This document shows, one piece after another, positions 27,711 through 35,108 of a stretch of DNA of 35,539 nt. Location of the stretch: positions 1 through 35,539 of the forward strand of contig JAATFA010000180.1 in assembly GCA_015655445.1 (NCBI GenBank), written 5' to 3'. Numbering within the stretch: position 1 is the stretch's first letter; every line of letters begins with the position of its first letter. The position numbers and the translations under genes are program-made. The DNA is from Actinomycetales bacterium (GTDB lineage: Bacteria > Actinomycetota > Actinomycetes > Actinomycetales > Microbacteriaceae). Under the pieces are notes generated by a model, which saw nothing but the letters and a program-made list of their open reading frames with translations, made no database searches and was not told the DNA's origin.

Positions 27711-28181
27711 TCACACGAGCGGCAGGAGGGCGGCGAGGGCTCGCCAGCGCGCGCCGCGCCACTGCCAGAGGGCCCACAGCGCGGGCCACGCGAGCACGGC
27801 GGCGGGACCTCCCCCGACGTCGAGCCGCTCGCGGTAGAGCGTGCGGCCGCCCGGCGCGGGAGCGACGGCGATGCGGTGCCGCCAGCCGGTGAGGAGCGCG
27901 AGCGGGCCGCCGGTCGCGCGACCGTCGTCCTCCTGGATGCGCGCGCCCCGGCGCGTCGAGCGACGGATGCGCAGCACGTGCACGCCCACGGGCACGAGCC
28001 CGAGCGCGAGGACCTCGACGCGGTGCTCGCCCTCGGGCCAGCGGTCGGGGAAGCCCCCCGGCTCGAGCGACCGGAACGACAGGATCGGCGCCGCCACGTG
28101 CTCCATGCCCGCAGGCGAGGTCACCGCCTCCCACGCCGCGTCGGGCGAGCAGTCGAGCACCATCCGGAGTGTCACGCGCAT
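27711..28181 (-). CDS. SRPBCC (START-like) domain protein
   Basis: A 156-residue protein with the opening strand and helix of the SRPBCC ligand-binding fold (VTLRMVLDCSPDAAWEAVTS), followed by alternating strands typical of polyketide-cyclase/dehydrase-like and uncharacterised START-like proteins. The Trp/Ala-rich C-terminal helix (VLAWPALWALWQWRG) is hydrophobic. The start is ATG 28181; a CAGACT resembling a -10 box lies 6 nt upstream (28188-28193), and no ribosome-binding site is seen. Divergent from the ComB-like gene. The ligand is unknown; the fold assignment rests on the N-terminal pattern and length. Confidence 0.75.
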   Translation of the reverse strand: MRVTLRMVLDCSPDAAWEAVTSPAGMEHVAAPILSFRSLEPGGFPDRWPEGEHRVEVLALGLVPVGVHVLRIRRSTRRGARIQEDDGRATGGPLALLTGWRHRIAVAPAPGGRTLYRERLDVGGGPAAVLAWPALWALWQWRGARWRALAALLPLV

Positions 28182-28317
28182 GCGCCCAGTCTGGACCCGT
28201 GCGAGCCGGCGCGGGCGGCTCGCGGCGTCCTCCATGCCGTTGCGCGCCGTCGTGGGCCGTGCGGCGCGGCCGCGTCACACTCCGTGCCGCGGGCGGTCGC
28301 GCGACTAGGGTCGAGGC

Positions 28318-28935
28318 GTGCCTGCTCCCGCCTCTCCGCTCGACCAGTCCACGTATCAGGTCCGCTTCGAGTGGGGGGCGGACGGCCTCCGGCGGCTCGC
28401 CGCCGCCGACGTCGTCGTGTTCGTCGACGTGCTCGCTCCTGCCGCTTCCGGCGCGCGCGGCGCGGGCGGCGGAGACCGCGGGGTCGGCGCGCGCGGCGCG
28501 GACGCGACGGCCGCTCTCCTGGAGGCTGTCCCGCCGCGCTCCGCAGTCGTGCGCGGCGGCCTGCGCGATCGCCGCGCCGTCGCCGAGTGGGTGCTCGCGC
28601 GCCAGGCGGAGAAGGGCGACCGCTTCTCGGTCGCGGTCGTCGCGGCGGGCGAGACGCACGAGGGCGCGCTGCGGCTCGCCGTCGAGGACCTCCTCGCCGC
28701 GGGCGCGATCGTCGACGCGCTCGCCGACCTCGGCATAGACCACTCGTCGCCGGAGGCCGCCGCCGCTGGCGCCGCGTTCGCGGGGCTGCGCAACGCCGTG
28801 CGGCACCTCGTGCGGGCCTCCGGGAGCGGGCGCGTGCTCCTCGCGGCGGGACGCGAGGAGGAGCTCGACGCGGCCGTCGAGCTCGACGCGGACGCGGAGG
28901 CGCACGTCGTGCGGGAATCCAGGCTCGACGCCTAG
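28318..28935 (+). CDS. ComB-like (2-phosphosulfolactate phosphatase family) protein
   Basis: A 205-residue protein matching the ComB family (PF04029), named for archaeal 2-phosphosulfolactate phosphatase of coenzyme M synthesis. Recognisable parts are the first strand ADVVVFVDVLAP (30-41), the VVRGGLRDRRAVAEW block, VVAAGE, and the C-terminal VEDLLAAGAIVDAL segment. Coenzyme M is not expected in this organism, so the function is probably different or unknown. A Gly/Ala/Arg insertion at about 43-60 replaces the usual FSTT-type active-site stretch after DVL, which may affect catalysis. The start is GTG 28318, 6 nt after a TAGGGT -10 box (28306-28311): leaderless. A 71-bp gap separates it from the DUF427 gene. 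Confidence 0.78.
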   Translation: MPAPASPLDQSTYQVRFEWGADGLRRLAAADVVVFVDVLAPAASGARGAGGGDRGVGARGADATAALLEAVPPRSAVVRGGLRDRRAVAEWVLARQAEKGDRFSVAVVAAGETHEGALRLAVEDLLAAGAIVDALADLGIDHSSPEAAAAGAAFAGLRNAVRHLVRASGSGRVLLAAGREEELDAAVELDADAEAHVVRESRLDA

Positions 28936-29006
28936 CGTTGCCCCGTCGGCGGGCGCGGGCGCATCGTGACGCCCCGCCGGACGATGCCGACGAAGAGGAG
29001 GACGCC

Positions 29007-29309
29007 ATGAAGGCCGTGCTGAACGGGACCGTGATCGCCGAGGCGCCGAAGGAGGAGCTCATCCAGATCGAGGGCAACTGGTACTTCCCGCCGTCGAGCG
29101 TGCACACCGAGTACCTCGAGAAGAGCCCGACGCCCTACACGTGCCCGTGGAAGGGGGAGTGCCAGTACTTCAGCGTGAAGGACGGCGACACCCTGCTGCA
29201 GGACCGCGGGTGGAGCTACCCGACGCCGTACCCGAGCGCGTTCGAGCGCGTCGGCAAGGACTTCAGCGGCTACGTCGCCTTCTGGAAGGACGTGCAGGTC
29301 ACCGAGTGA
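29007..29309 (+). CDS. DUF427 domain protein
   Basis: A 100-residue small cytoplasmic protein of the DUF427 family (PF04248). The family's features are clear: MKAVLNGTVIAEA at the start, GNWYFPPSSV, CPWKGECQYFSV with two cysteines, and WSYPTPYP near the end. The start is ATG 29007 with AAGAGGAGG about 5 nt upstream. The biochemical function is not known. It is convergent with the SprT-like gene, with a terminator-like hairpin between them. Confidence 0.9.
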   Translation: MKAVLNGTVIAEAPKEELIQIEGNWYFPPSSVHTEYLEKSPTPYTCPWKGECQYFSVKDGDTLLQDRGWSYPTPYPSAFERVGKDFSGYVAFWKDVQVTE

Positions 29310-29312
29310 CCC

Positions 29313-29331
29313 GCGGTCTCCGAACGACCGC
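29313..29331. terminator. Bidirectional hairpin between DUF427 and SprT-like genes
   Basis: GCGGTC (29313-29318) pairs with GACCGC (29326-29331) around a 7-nt loop, in the 33-bp gap between two convergent stop codons. Short but well placed to end both transcripts. Confidence 0.5.
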
Positions 29332-29342
29332 AGTCACCGCAC

Positions 29343-29798
29343 TCACCGAGCGACCCGCACCCACGCGATCGCGTGCGCGGGGTCGTAGCGGGTCGAGCAG
29401 CGTCCGCACGCCATCGGTCGCGACGGCCGGCGGTAGCGGTAGTGCACGTGGCCCGCGGGGCACGTGCCGACCCACGGGGCGAGCTCGGTCGCGGTCTCGC
29501 CGTCGTGCGTGCGCCGGCCGCCGTAGCCGAGCTCGCGCGCGATCGCGCGCCAGCGCGGGCCGTGGCCGGCGGCGTGGCCCGCGAGCGCGTGCGCGACCTC
29601 GTGCAGGAGCACCTGATGGATGTCGTCGTCCTCGAAGCGAGCGGCGAGGTGCCGGGATACGGTGATGCGCTTGGCCGAGTAGTTGCACAGACCCGCGCGC
29701 GTCTTCGCCGAGTCGAAGCCGAACGACCAGATCGCCGGGTCCAGGTGCAGCGCGATGAGCGCCTCCGCCCACCTCCTCACGCGCTCGAGCTCTGCCAC
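29343..29798 (-). CDS. SprT-like zinc metalloprotease-domain protein
   Basis: A 151-residue SprT-like protein. The zinc motif HEVAH is at 66-70 and a third ligand is likely His79 in GHGPRW, as in the SprT/Spartan family. A short C-terminal zinc ribbon is suggested by C113 and C131-x2-C134 (ACGRC). GTG 29798 is preferred because a TAGCCT -10 box (29806-29811) lies 7 nt upstream, implying a leaderless mRNA. An in-frame ATG at 29837 would put that -10 box inside the gene and lacks a ribosome-binding site. Spartan relatives degrade DNA-protein crosslinks, but the role of these short bacterial forms is not established. Confidence 0.85.
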   Translation of the reverse strand: MAELERVRRWAEALIALHLDPAIWSFGFDSAKTRAGLCNYSAKRITVSRHLAARFEDDDIHQVLLHEVAHALAGHAAGHGPRWRAIARELGYGGRRTHDGETATELAPWVGTCPAGHVHYRYRRPSRPMACGRCSTRYDPAHAIAWVRVAR

Positions 29799-29953
29799 GG
29801 AGTCGAGGCTAAGCCCTGCGCGCGACTGCCTCGGCATCGCTCGGCCGGCTGGTGAGGCACGCGGCGCGGTGCCGCTCTGGAGAGGAGGAGTGGCGCCCCG
29901 TCCGGCGCACGGCGCCGCTCCCGCGGGAGGCCCCGCCCGTCCGCAACCATCCC

Positions 29954-30014
29954 GCTGAGGGGCGCCATATCGTCGCGTGGAGGGCCCCACTCCGGCAGTT
30001 CGGCGCCCCTCAGC
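29954..30014. repeat. 13-bp perfect inverted repeat with structured interior
   Basis: GCTGAGGGGCGCC (29954-29966) is perfectly complementary to 30002-30014, with 35 bp between them that include a GTGG/CCAC pairing (29977-29980 with 29987-29990). It lies 54 bp past the stop of the leftward spermidine-synthase-like gene and upstream of the SprT-like promoter. It may be that gene's terminator or a small structured RNA; nothing else was seen in 29812-30067. Confidence 0.6.
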
Positions 30015-30032
30015 CTGGGTGCTGGCGCGGCG

Positions 30033-30072
30033 CCCGCGCTCGGCAGGTCAGTCCCGCGCTCGGCAGGTCAGT
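30033..30072. repeat. 20-bp perfect tandem duplication over a stop codon
   Basis: The 20-bp unit CCCGCGCTCGGCAGGTCAGT occurs twice in direct succession (30033-30052 and 30053-30072). The second copy contains the stop codon of the spermidine-synthase-like gene (TCA at 30068-30070), so the first is a copy of the stop region lying in the 3' untranslated region. Likely a recent slippage event. Confidence 0.85.
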
Positions 30073-30970
30073 CGCCCGTGCTCCGCACGCCGAAAATCCC
30101 CCGCGCGGGCGGCGGGGAGGGCGTCGCCGTCGCATCGGTCACGACCGGCGCGGCCCCGATCCAGTCCCGCACGTCCGCGCCCGCGACGAGGACGGCCGGA
30201 TGCGGTCCCTGCGCGAGCAGGCGCGGGAGCATGTCGAGCGGCAGGGCTGCGGGCGAGCCGAGCAGCACGAGGTTGCCGTACCGGCGGCCGCGCACGACCC
30301 CGCTCTCGGCGAGCACCGCGACGTGGCCGAAGGCCAACTGCACGGTCGCTGCCTGACCCCGCGCGAAGGACAGCCCCGGGCCGTCGGCGACGTTCACGAG
30401 CACGATCCCGTCCGGGCGGAGCAGTCGCAGGAGACTCGCGTAGAACTCGAGGCTCGTCACGTGCGCGGGGATGCGCGATCCGCCGAACACGTCGACGATG
30501 ATCGCGTCGACGCCGTGGTCGAGCCCCGACGGCAGGTGCGAGACGACCTCGCGCGCGTCCCCGTAGCGGATGCGGATGGAAGCCCCCGCCGGCAACGGCA
30601 GGTGCTCGCGCACGAACTCGACGAGGTCCCGCTCGAGCTCGATCACCTGCTGCCGCGATCCCGGCCGCGTCGCCTCGACATAGCGCGGGAGGGTGAGCGC
30701 ACCCGCGCCCAGGTGCACGACCGTGATCGGCTCCCCGGGCGGACGGAACCGGTCGAGCACGTGACCCATGCGCTGCACGTACTCGAAGAACAGGTGGGTC
30801 GGATCGGCCGGGTCGACGTGGGACTGGGGCGTGCCGTCGACGACGAGCTGCACCGACCCGGGGTTCCATCGGTCCGGCTCGAGCACGGCGCGCATGCCGC
30901 TGCCGCGCAGGATGATCTCGGGGGGAGCGGCCACGACGAGCATCCTCCCACGCGTCGTTCGGATCTCCAC
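30068..30970 (-). CDS. Spermidine synthase-like (SAM-binding) protein
   Basis: A 300-residue Rossmann-fold protein of the spermine/spermidine synthase superfamily. The glycine-rich nucleotide motif VVHLGAGALTLPRY is at 84-97, Glu111 ends the next strand (VIELERD) as the usual ribose ligand, GDARE is at 137-141, and Asp160 follows in IIVDVF. The N-terminal beta region (SVQLVVDGTPQSHVD) is typical. No membrane segments are present. The start is uncertain: GTG 30970 has GGAG 5 nt upstream, while ATG 30943 has a GGAGG with no spacing. Many actinobacterial members of this group are not true polyamine synthases, so the product is unproven. Confidence 0.82.
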   Translation of the reverse strand: MEIRTTRGRMLVVAAPPEIILRGSGMRAVLEPDRWNPGSVQLVVDGTPQSHVDPADPTHLFFEYVQRMGHVLDRFRPPGEPITVVHLGAGALTLPRYVEATRPGSRQQVIELERDLVEFVREHLPLPAGASIRIRYGDAREVVSHLPSGLDHGVDAIIVDVFGGSRIPAHVTSLEFYASLLRLLRPDGIVLVNVADGPGLSFARGQAATVQLAFGHVAVLAESGVVRGRRYGNLVLLGSPAALPLDMLPRLLAQGPHPAVLVAGADVRDWIGAAPVVTDATATPSPPPARGIFGVRSTGD

Positions 30971-31062
30971 CCGGGCTCCACCCGGAGGTGGTGGGCCGAA
31001 CGGGCCCGCCGCGGGAGCCTGGAACCGGGCGCGCCGACCGCGCCCGGAGCGAGGAGACCCCC

Positions 31063-31593
31063 ATGACACTGCAGACCGTCGGCTACGTCCTGCTCGCCGT
31101 CGCGGCGATCGCGTTCCTCGTCTACCGCCAGACGACGTGGCAGCCCGTGCAGCTCGGACGCATGCTGCGCCTCCCGCTCATCCTCGCCGCGATCGGCGTC
31201 TACTCGCTGCTGAGCGAGAAGCACATCGCGATCCACCCGATCGACGTCGCCGCGCTCGCCGCGGAGCTCGTCGTCTCGCTCGCGCTCGGCGCCGTCATGG
31301 GCATGCTCTCCGTCTTCCGGCCGATCACCGACGCGGCCCTCGAGCGCTGGCGCGCACGACGCCGTCCCTCGGACGCGTCCCCGCGCGCGGAGGTGCGCAC
31401 GGGCTGGCTCGGCGCGGCGCTGTGGATCGTCCTCATCGCGATCCGGGTCGGCATGGACGTCGGCGCGGAGGCGCTCGGGGCGCACGCGGCCGCGTCGACG
31501 GGCGTCATCCTCATCGTCGTCGCCGCGAACCGGGTCGCGCGCGCGCTCGTCGTCGCGCAGCGCCTGGACCGGCATCCGCCGCTCGCCGCATGA
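31063..31593 (+). CDS. Multi-pass membrane protein preceding a two-component system
   Basis: A 176-residue integral membrane protein with four or five hydrophobic segments (about 5-20, 36-52, 61-86, 117-136 and 147-161). It has a conserved-looking first loop (YRQTTWQPVQLGRMLRLP) and a basic cytoplasmic loop (RWRARRRPSD). The topology and length resemble DUF1453/CcdC-like proteins, but I cannot confirm the family. The start is ATG 31063 with GAGGAG 7 nt upstream. The histidine kinase gene starts 7 bp after its stop, so it is in the same operon and may be a sensory or regulatory partner of the kinase. Confidence 0.78.
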   Translation: MTLQTVGYVLLAVAAIAFLVYRQTTWQPVQLGRMLRLPLILAAIGVYSLLSEKHIAIHPIDVAALAAELVVSLALGAVMGMLSVFRPITDAALERWRARRRPSDASPRAEVRTGWLGAALWIVLIAIRVGMDVGAEALGAHAAASTGVILIVVAANRVARALVVAQRLDRHPPLAA

Positions 31594-31600
31594 TGAAGTC

Positions 31601-32818
31601 GTGAGCGCCTTCAGCCCGTCGCACGGGAGCCCGCTTCCCCCGGCCCCGACCTGGAGGGAGCGGCTCGTCGTCGCGGTGCTCCGCCGCGGGATCCTCCTCG
31701 CGCTCGCCGCGTACCTCGCGGTCGAGCTGTGGCTCCAGCGCGGGCCGGCCCATCCGCGCTGGATGCTCGTCGTCGCGGTCGGCGGCATCCTCGTGTGGCT
31801 CGTCTCGATCCTGCTGCCGCCGCGTGCGCGACGCGTGGAGCCCGTGCTGAGCGCCGTCATGCTCGCGGTCGTCTTCACGGCCCCCGCGACCGACCTGCTC
31901 GGGGTCATCCCCCCGGCCGTCGCGCTCGTCGGCGTGCTGCGACGTCCCGAGCGGCCCGTGTGGCACGGGGCGGCCGCCCTCGCCGGATGCCTCGCCGTGC
32001 TCGCGGGCACGGGGGCGGCCGGCGCGCCCGCAGAGCTCGCGCTCGGCGCGGCGGCGGCGCTCGTCATCGCGGCCCTCGTCGGCGTGAGCCGGCGCCAGGC
32101 CGCGCACGCGGCCGCGCAGGGCCGGGAGCTCGAGCGCGAGCGTCTCGCCGTGCGCGAGGAGCAGGCGCGCGCCGAGCTGCTCGCCGACCGGTCGCGCGTC
32201 GCGCGGGAGATCCACGACGTGCTCGCCCACAGCCTCGGCGGCCTCGTCATCCAGCTCGACGCGCTCGAGGCCCTCCTCGAGTCGGGTCGCGCGGACGACG
32301 CGCTCGCCCGCGTGCGCGAGGCGCGCGCCCTCGCCGCCGACGGCCTCGGCGAGGCCCGGCGCGCGGTCGCCGCGCTGCGCGACCCCGTGTCCGGCGCGGC
32401 GGGCCCGCACCCGGGCGCGGTGCCCGGCGGCGAGCTCGTGCGGTCCCTCGGCGACGTCGTGCGCGTGCACGAGCGGCTCGGCGGCGGCATCCGCTTCGAG
32501 GTCGCGGGAGCTCCGCGCTCGTCGTCCGCCGAGACGGCGACCGCTCTCACGCGCGCCCTGCAGGAGGCGCTCGCGAACGCGCGCAAGCACGCGCCGGGGG
32601 TCGAGGTGCGCGCGGCGCTCTCCTTCCGGCCGGACGCGATCGCGCTCGAGGTGCGCACGCCGTTCGCGCCGCGGGGACGCGTGAGCGACCTCGCCGCGAC
32701 GGGTGGCGGCCACGGCCTCTCCGGCATGGCCGAGCGGTTCCGCGAGCTCCCCGGCGCGTCCCTCGAGTACGGCGCGCGCACGGACGCGTTCGTCGTGCGC
32801 GCCGAGGTCGCGGCGTGA
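31601..32818 (+). CDS. Sensor histidine kinase (NarL/DesK-type, HisKA_3)
   Basis: A 405-residue membrane-bound kinase. Residues 25-160 hold several hydrophobic segments with very short loops, so the signal is probably sensed in or near the membrane. A helical linker (165-198) leads to the HisKA_3 dimerisation domain with phospho-acceptor His205 in REIHDVLAHS. The ATP-binding domain has the N box (QEALANARKHA) and the G box (GGHGLSGMAER). The start is GTG 31601, 7 bp after the membrane-protein stop. It overlaps the response regulator by 4 bp (GTGA), so the pair is translationally coupled. The stimulus is unknown. Confidence 0.94.
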   Translation: MSAFSPSHGSPLPPAPTWRERLVVAVLRRGILLALAAYLAVELWLQRGPAHPRWMLVVAVGGILVWLVSILLPPRARRVEPVLSAVMLAVVFTAPATDLLGVIPPAVALVGVLRRPERPVWHGAAALAGCLAVLAGTGAAGAPAELALGAAAALVIAALVGVSRRQAAHAAAQGRELERERLAVREEQARAELLADRSRVAREIHDVLAHSLGGLVIQLDALEALLESGRADDALARVREARALAADGLGEARRAVAALRDPVSGAAGPHPGAVPGGELVRSLGDVVRVHERLGGGIRFEVAGAPRSSSAETATALTRALQEALANARKHAPGVEVRAALSFRPDAIALEVRTPFAPRGRVSDLAATGGGHGLSGMAERFRELPGASLEYGARTDAFVVRAEVAA

Positions 32819-33504
32819 CGGAGGAGCCCATCCGCGTGCTCGTCGCCGACGATCAGGCGATCGTGCGGGACGGCCTCGCGACAGTGCTCGGGCTGCTGCC
32901 GGATGTCGAGGTCGTCGGTCGTGCCGCCGACGGCGAGGAGGCGGTGCGCGCGGTCGCCGAGCTCGCGCCCGACGTCGTCCTCATGGACCTGCGCATGCCG
33001 CGCGTGGACGGGGTCGAGGCGACGGCGCGCATCGCGCGCGACCATCCGTCGACGGCCGTGCTCGTGCTCACGACGTTCGCCGACGACTCCTCGATCGCCG
33101 CGGCGCTCTCCGCGGGCGCGCGCGGGTACCTCACGAAGGACGCCGGACGGGAGGAGGTCGCGGCCGCGCTGCGCGCCGTCGCGGCGGGACAGGCGACGTT
33201 CGCCGCGGAGGTCGGCGAGCGGCTCGTGCGCGGGCTGCGCGCGAGCGTCGACGCCGCGTCCGCCGCTCCCGTCGCGCCGGTGGCGCCTGCGGAGGCGCTC
33301 GCGCGGAGCCTCCCCGCGCTCACGCCGCGCGAGGCGGAGGTGCTCGCGCTCATCGCGGACGGGCTCAGCAACGGCGAGATCGCGTCCCTCCTCTTCGTGA
33401 GCGTCGCGACCGTCAAGACCCACATCAACGCGATCTTCGCGAAGCTCGGCGTGCGCGACCGGCCGCGCGCGATCGCGCTCGCGCGCGAGGCCCTCGGCCG
33501 CTGA
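32815..33504 (+). CDS. Response regulator, NarL/LuxR family
   Basis: A 229-residue DNA-binding response regulator. The receiver domain has the acidic pair D12-D13, phospho-acceptor Asp58 (DVVLMDLRMP), a conserved Thr (LVLTTF) and Lys (YLTKDAG). An Ala/Pro-rich linker at about 140-163 leads to a LuxR-type helix-turn-helix (LTPREAEVLALIADGLSNGE, then VATVKTHINAIFAKLGV). The start is GTG 32815 in the GTGA overlap with the kinase stop. Its stop is 21 bp from the convergent GSDH gene. Its target genes are likely to include its own operon, as is usual for this class, but no operator was identified. Confidence 0.95.
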   Translation: MTEEPIRVLVADDQAIVRDGLATVLGLLPDVEVVGRAADGEEAVRAVAELAPDVVLMDLRMPRVDGVEATARIARDHPSTAVLVLTTFADDSSIAAALSAGARGYLTKDAGREEVAAALRAVAAGQATFAAEVGERLVRGLRASVDAASAAPVAPVAPAEALARSLPALTPREAEVLALIADGLSNGEIASLLFVSVATVKTHINAIFAKLGVRDRPRAIALAREALGR

Positions 33505-33525
33505 TGCGGGACCGTCGAGACGGGG

Positions 33526-34704
33526 TCAGCCCGTGGGGGCGAGTCGTACCGAGAGGATGCGGTCGTCGCCCGCGTGCGGGGATCCGCGTCCGTCCGTGTT
33601 GTCGGTGAGGATCCAGAGCGTGCCCCCCGGACCGGGCGCGACGTCCCGCAGCCGTCCGTACCGGCTGGCGTAGAGCGCGGTCGCGGTCGGACCGCGGCCG
33701 CCGCGCACGCGGATCGACCACAGCCGCTCGCCGCGCAGCGCGGCGAGGAAGAACGTCCCGTCGACGTAGGCGAGGCCGCTCGGGCTCGCCTCGTCCGTCG
33801 ACCACTGCAGCGTGGGGTCGACGAAGCGCGCGTCGTGGGCGACGCCCTCGACGACCGGCCACCCGTAGTTCGACCCGGCGACGATGCGGTTGAGCTCATC
33901 CCACGTGTCCTGTCCGAACTCGGAGGCCCACAGCTGCCCGTTCGCGTCCCACGCGAGGCCCTGCGGGTTGCGGTGGCCGAGCGTGTAGACGAGGGATCCG
34001 GGGAAGGGGTTGTCCGCGGGCGCGTCCCCGGCCGGCGTCATGCGCAGGACCTTGCCGTTGAGGGATCCGCGGTCCTGGGCGCGCGAGGTGACGCCCGCGT
34101 CGCCCACCGTCGCGTAGAGCATCCCGTCGGGCCCGAACGCGATCCGGCCGCCGTTATGGTAGCTCGCCCTCGCGAGCCCGTCGAGCACGACGCTCGCGGG
34201 GCCGAGCGAGAGGTCGCCCCCGTCGTCGTGCAGCGGCATGCGGACGATGCGGTTGTCGTCGCGCGTCGTCTCGTACGCGTAGAGCTCGCGGCCGGCGCCG
34301 GACCCGTGCAAGGCGAGGCCGAGCAGGCCGCCCTCGCCCGTGTGGACGACGCCGGGCACCGTCCCGATGCGTCGGACCGTCGTCGCGCGCGAGGAGACGA
34401 GGACGACGTCGCCGGTGTCGCGCTCGCTCACGAGCACGCGCGTGTCGTCGAGACGCGCCATCGACCACGGGGAGTCGAGGCCCGTGACGACGTCCGCGGG
34501 CGTGCCGGCGGGAGCGACGCCGCCGGATGTGCGCCCCGGGGAGCCGGAGCCCGGGGAGCCGGACGCGCTCGGGTGCGGGCCGGGGGAGCCGGAGGCCGCG
34601 GGAGCGCTCGCGCGCGGCGTCCCCGCCGGAGCCGAGGGGACGCATCCGGCGAGCAGCGCGACGCTCGCGAGCGCGACGGCCGCGGCGGCGGACAGGCGGC
34701 GCAT
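33526..34704 (-). CDS. GSDH-family sugar dehydrogenase-like lipoprotein (six-bladed propeller)
   Basis: A 392-residue exported lipoprotein. Lipobox LLAGC with Cys21 is followed by a Pro/Gly/Ser-rich linker to about residue 66 and a beta-propeller of the glucose/sorbosone dehydrogenase (GSDH/HHIP) family. His121 in HTGEGGLLGLALH corresponds to the active-site histidine of soluble PQQ glucose dehydrogenase. HNGGRIAFGPDG, GHRNPQGLAWD and GSNYGWP are typical blade motifs. It probably oxidises an aldose outside the membrane if PQQ is available; PQQ synthesis genes are not in the window. ATG 34704 follows a TAGGGT -10 box (34711-34716) by 6 nt: leaderless. The linker DNA contains short direct repeats of GGGGAGCCGGA. 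Confidence 0.9.
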   Translation of the reverse strand: MRRLSAAAAVALASVALLAGCVPSAPAGTPRASAPAASGSPGPHPSASGSPGSGSPGRTSGGVAPAGTPADVVTGLDSPWSMARLDDTRVLVSERDTGDVVLVSSRATTVRRIGTVPGVVHTGEGGLLGLALHGSGAGRELYAYETTRDDNRIVRMPLHDDGGDLSLGPASVVLDGLARASYHNGGRIAFGPDGMLYATVGDAGVTSRAQDRGSLNGKVLRMTPAGDAPADNPFPGSLVYTLGHRNPQGLAWDANGQLWASEFGQDTWDELNRIVAGSNYGWPVVEGVAHDARFVDPTLQWSTDEASPSGLAYVDGTFFLAALRGERLWSIRVRGGRGPTATALYASRYGRLRDVAPGPGGTLWILTDNTDGRGSPHAGDDRILSVRLAPTG

Positions 34705-34750
34705 GGCCCGACCCTAGACCCCGCTCCACCCTTGCGCGGCAGGTCTTCCC

Positions 34751-34828
34751 AAAACGAAGGAGTCTCCCGAGCGGATGGGTCGCGAACGGCGGTTCGCGGC
34801 GCCGGACCGCCGGTTTCTCCTTCATTTT
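34751..34828. repeat. Long inverted-repeat structure upstream of rpoB
   Basis: AAAACGAAGGAG (34751-34762) pairs with CTCCTTCATTTT (34817-34828) with a single mismatch. Inside is a perfect hairpin CGCGAAC/GTTCGCG (34781-34787 with 34792-34798). The structure lies 47 bp upstream of the GSDH start codon on one side and about 100 bp upstream of the rpoB promoter on the other. The outer arms are the most AT-rich stretch nearby. It could be a regulator-binding palindrome, a divergent terminator or a small RNA. Confidence 0.6.
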
Positions 34829-34926
34829 CGGTGGATGGGCGGGGAGGCCGGGACGGCAGGGGGAGGGAATGGAGCGCAGGCCCGCGCGGTTATACCGGAT
34901 GTCGACGAGCAGGTCAAGGATACGGG

Positions 34927-34956
34927 TGGACAATTCCCGGCATCCCGGCCTATGAT
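34927..34956 (+). promoter_or_regulatory. rpoB promoter
   Basis: TGGACA (34927-34932), an 18-nt spacer and TATGAT (34951-34956) make the best housekeeping promoter in the window. Transcription should start near 34963, giving an unusually long leader of about 146 nt before the rpoB start. The 404-bp stretch 34705-35108 contains no gene I can support. Confidence 0.75.
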
Positions 34957-35008
34957 TGTCTTTTGCGCTCCCAGACTCCCTCGACCGTCATATGGTGGAC
35001 GGCCGGCG

Positions 35009-35093
35009 CGCCCCGAGTATAGCGGCGGGGCGGATCTCGACGAGGTGCTGGCGAGTGTTCTCCCATTCCGAAACGGCATGGCCCTGATGGGCC
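35009..35093 (+). promoter_or_regulatory. Structured rpoB 5' leader (two hairpins)
   Basis: Hairpin 1 is CGCCCCG/CGGGGCG (35009-35015 with 35026-35032, 10-nt loop). Hairpin 2 is GGCCC/GGGCC (35080-35084 with 35089-35093, 4-nt loop), ending 2 nt before the GGAGG ribosome-binding site (35096-35100). The second could influence ribosome access. No known leader family is recognised. Confidence 0.45.
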
Positions 35094-35108
35094 CCGGAGG
35101 TTATTTCC

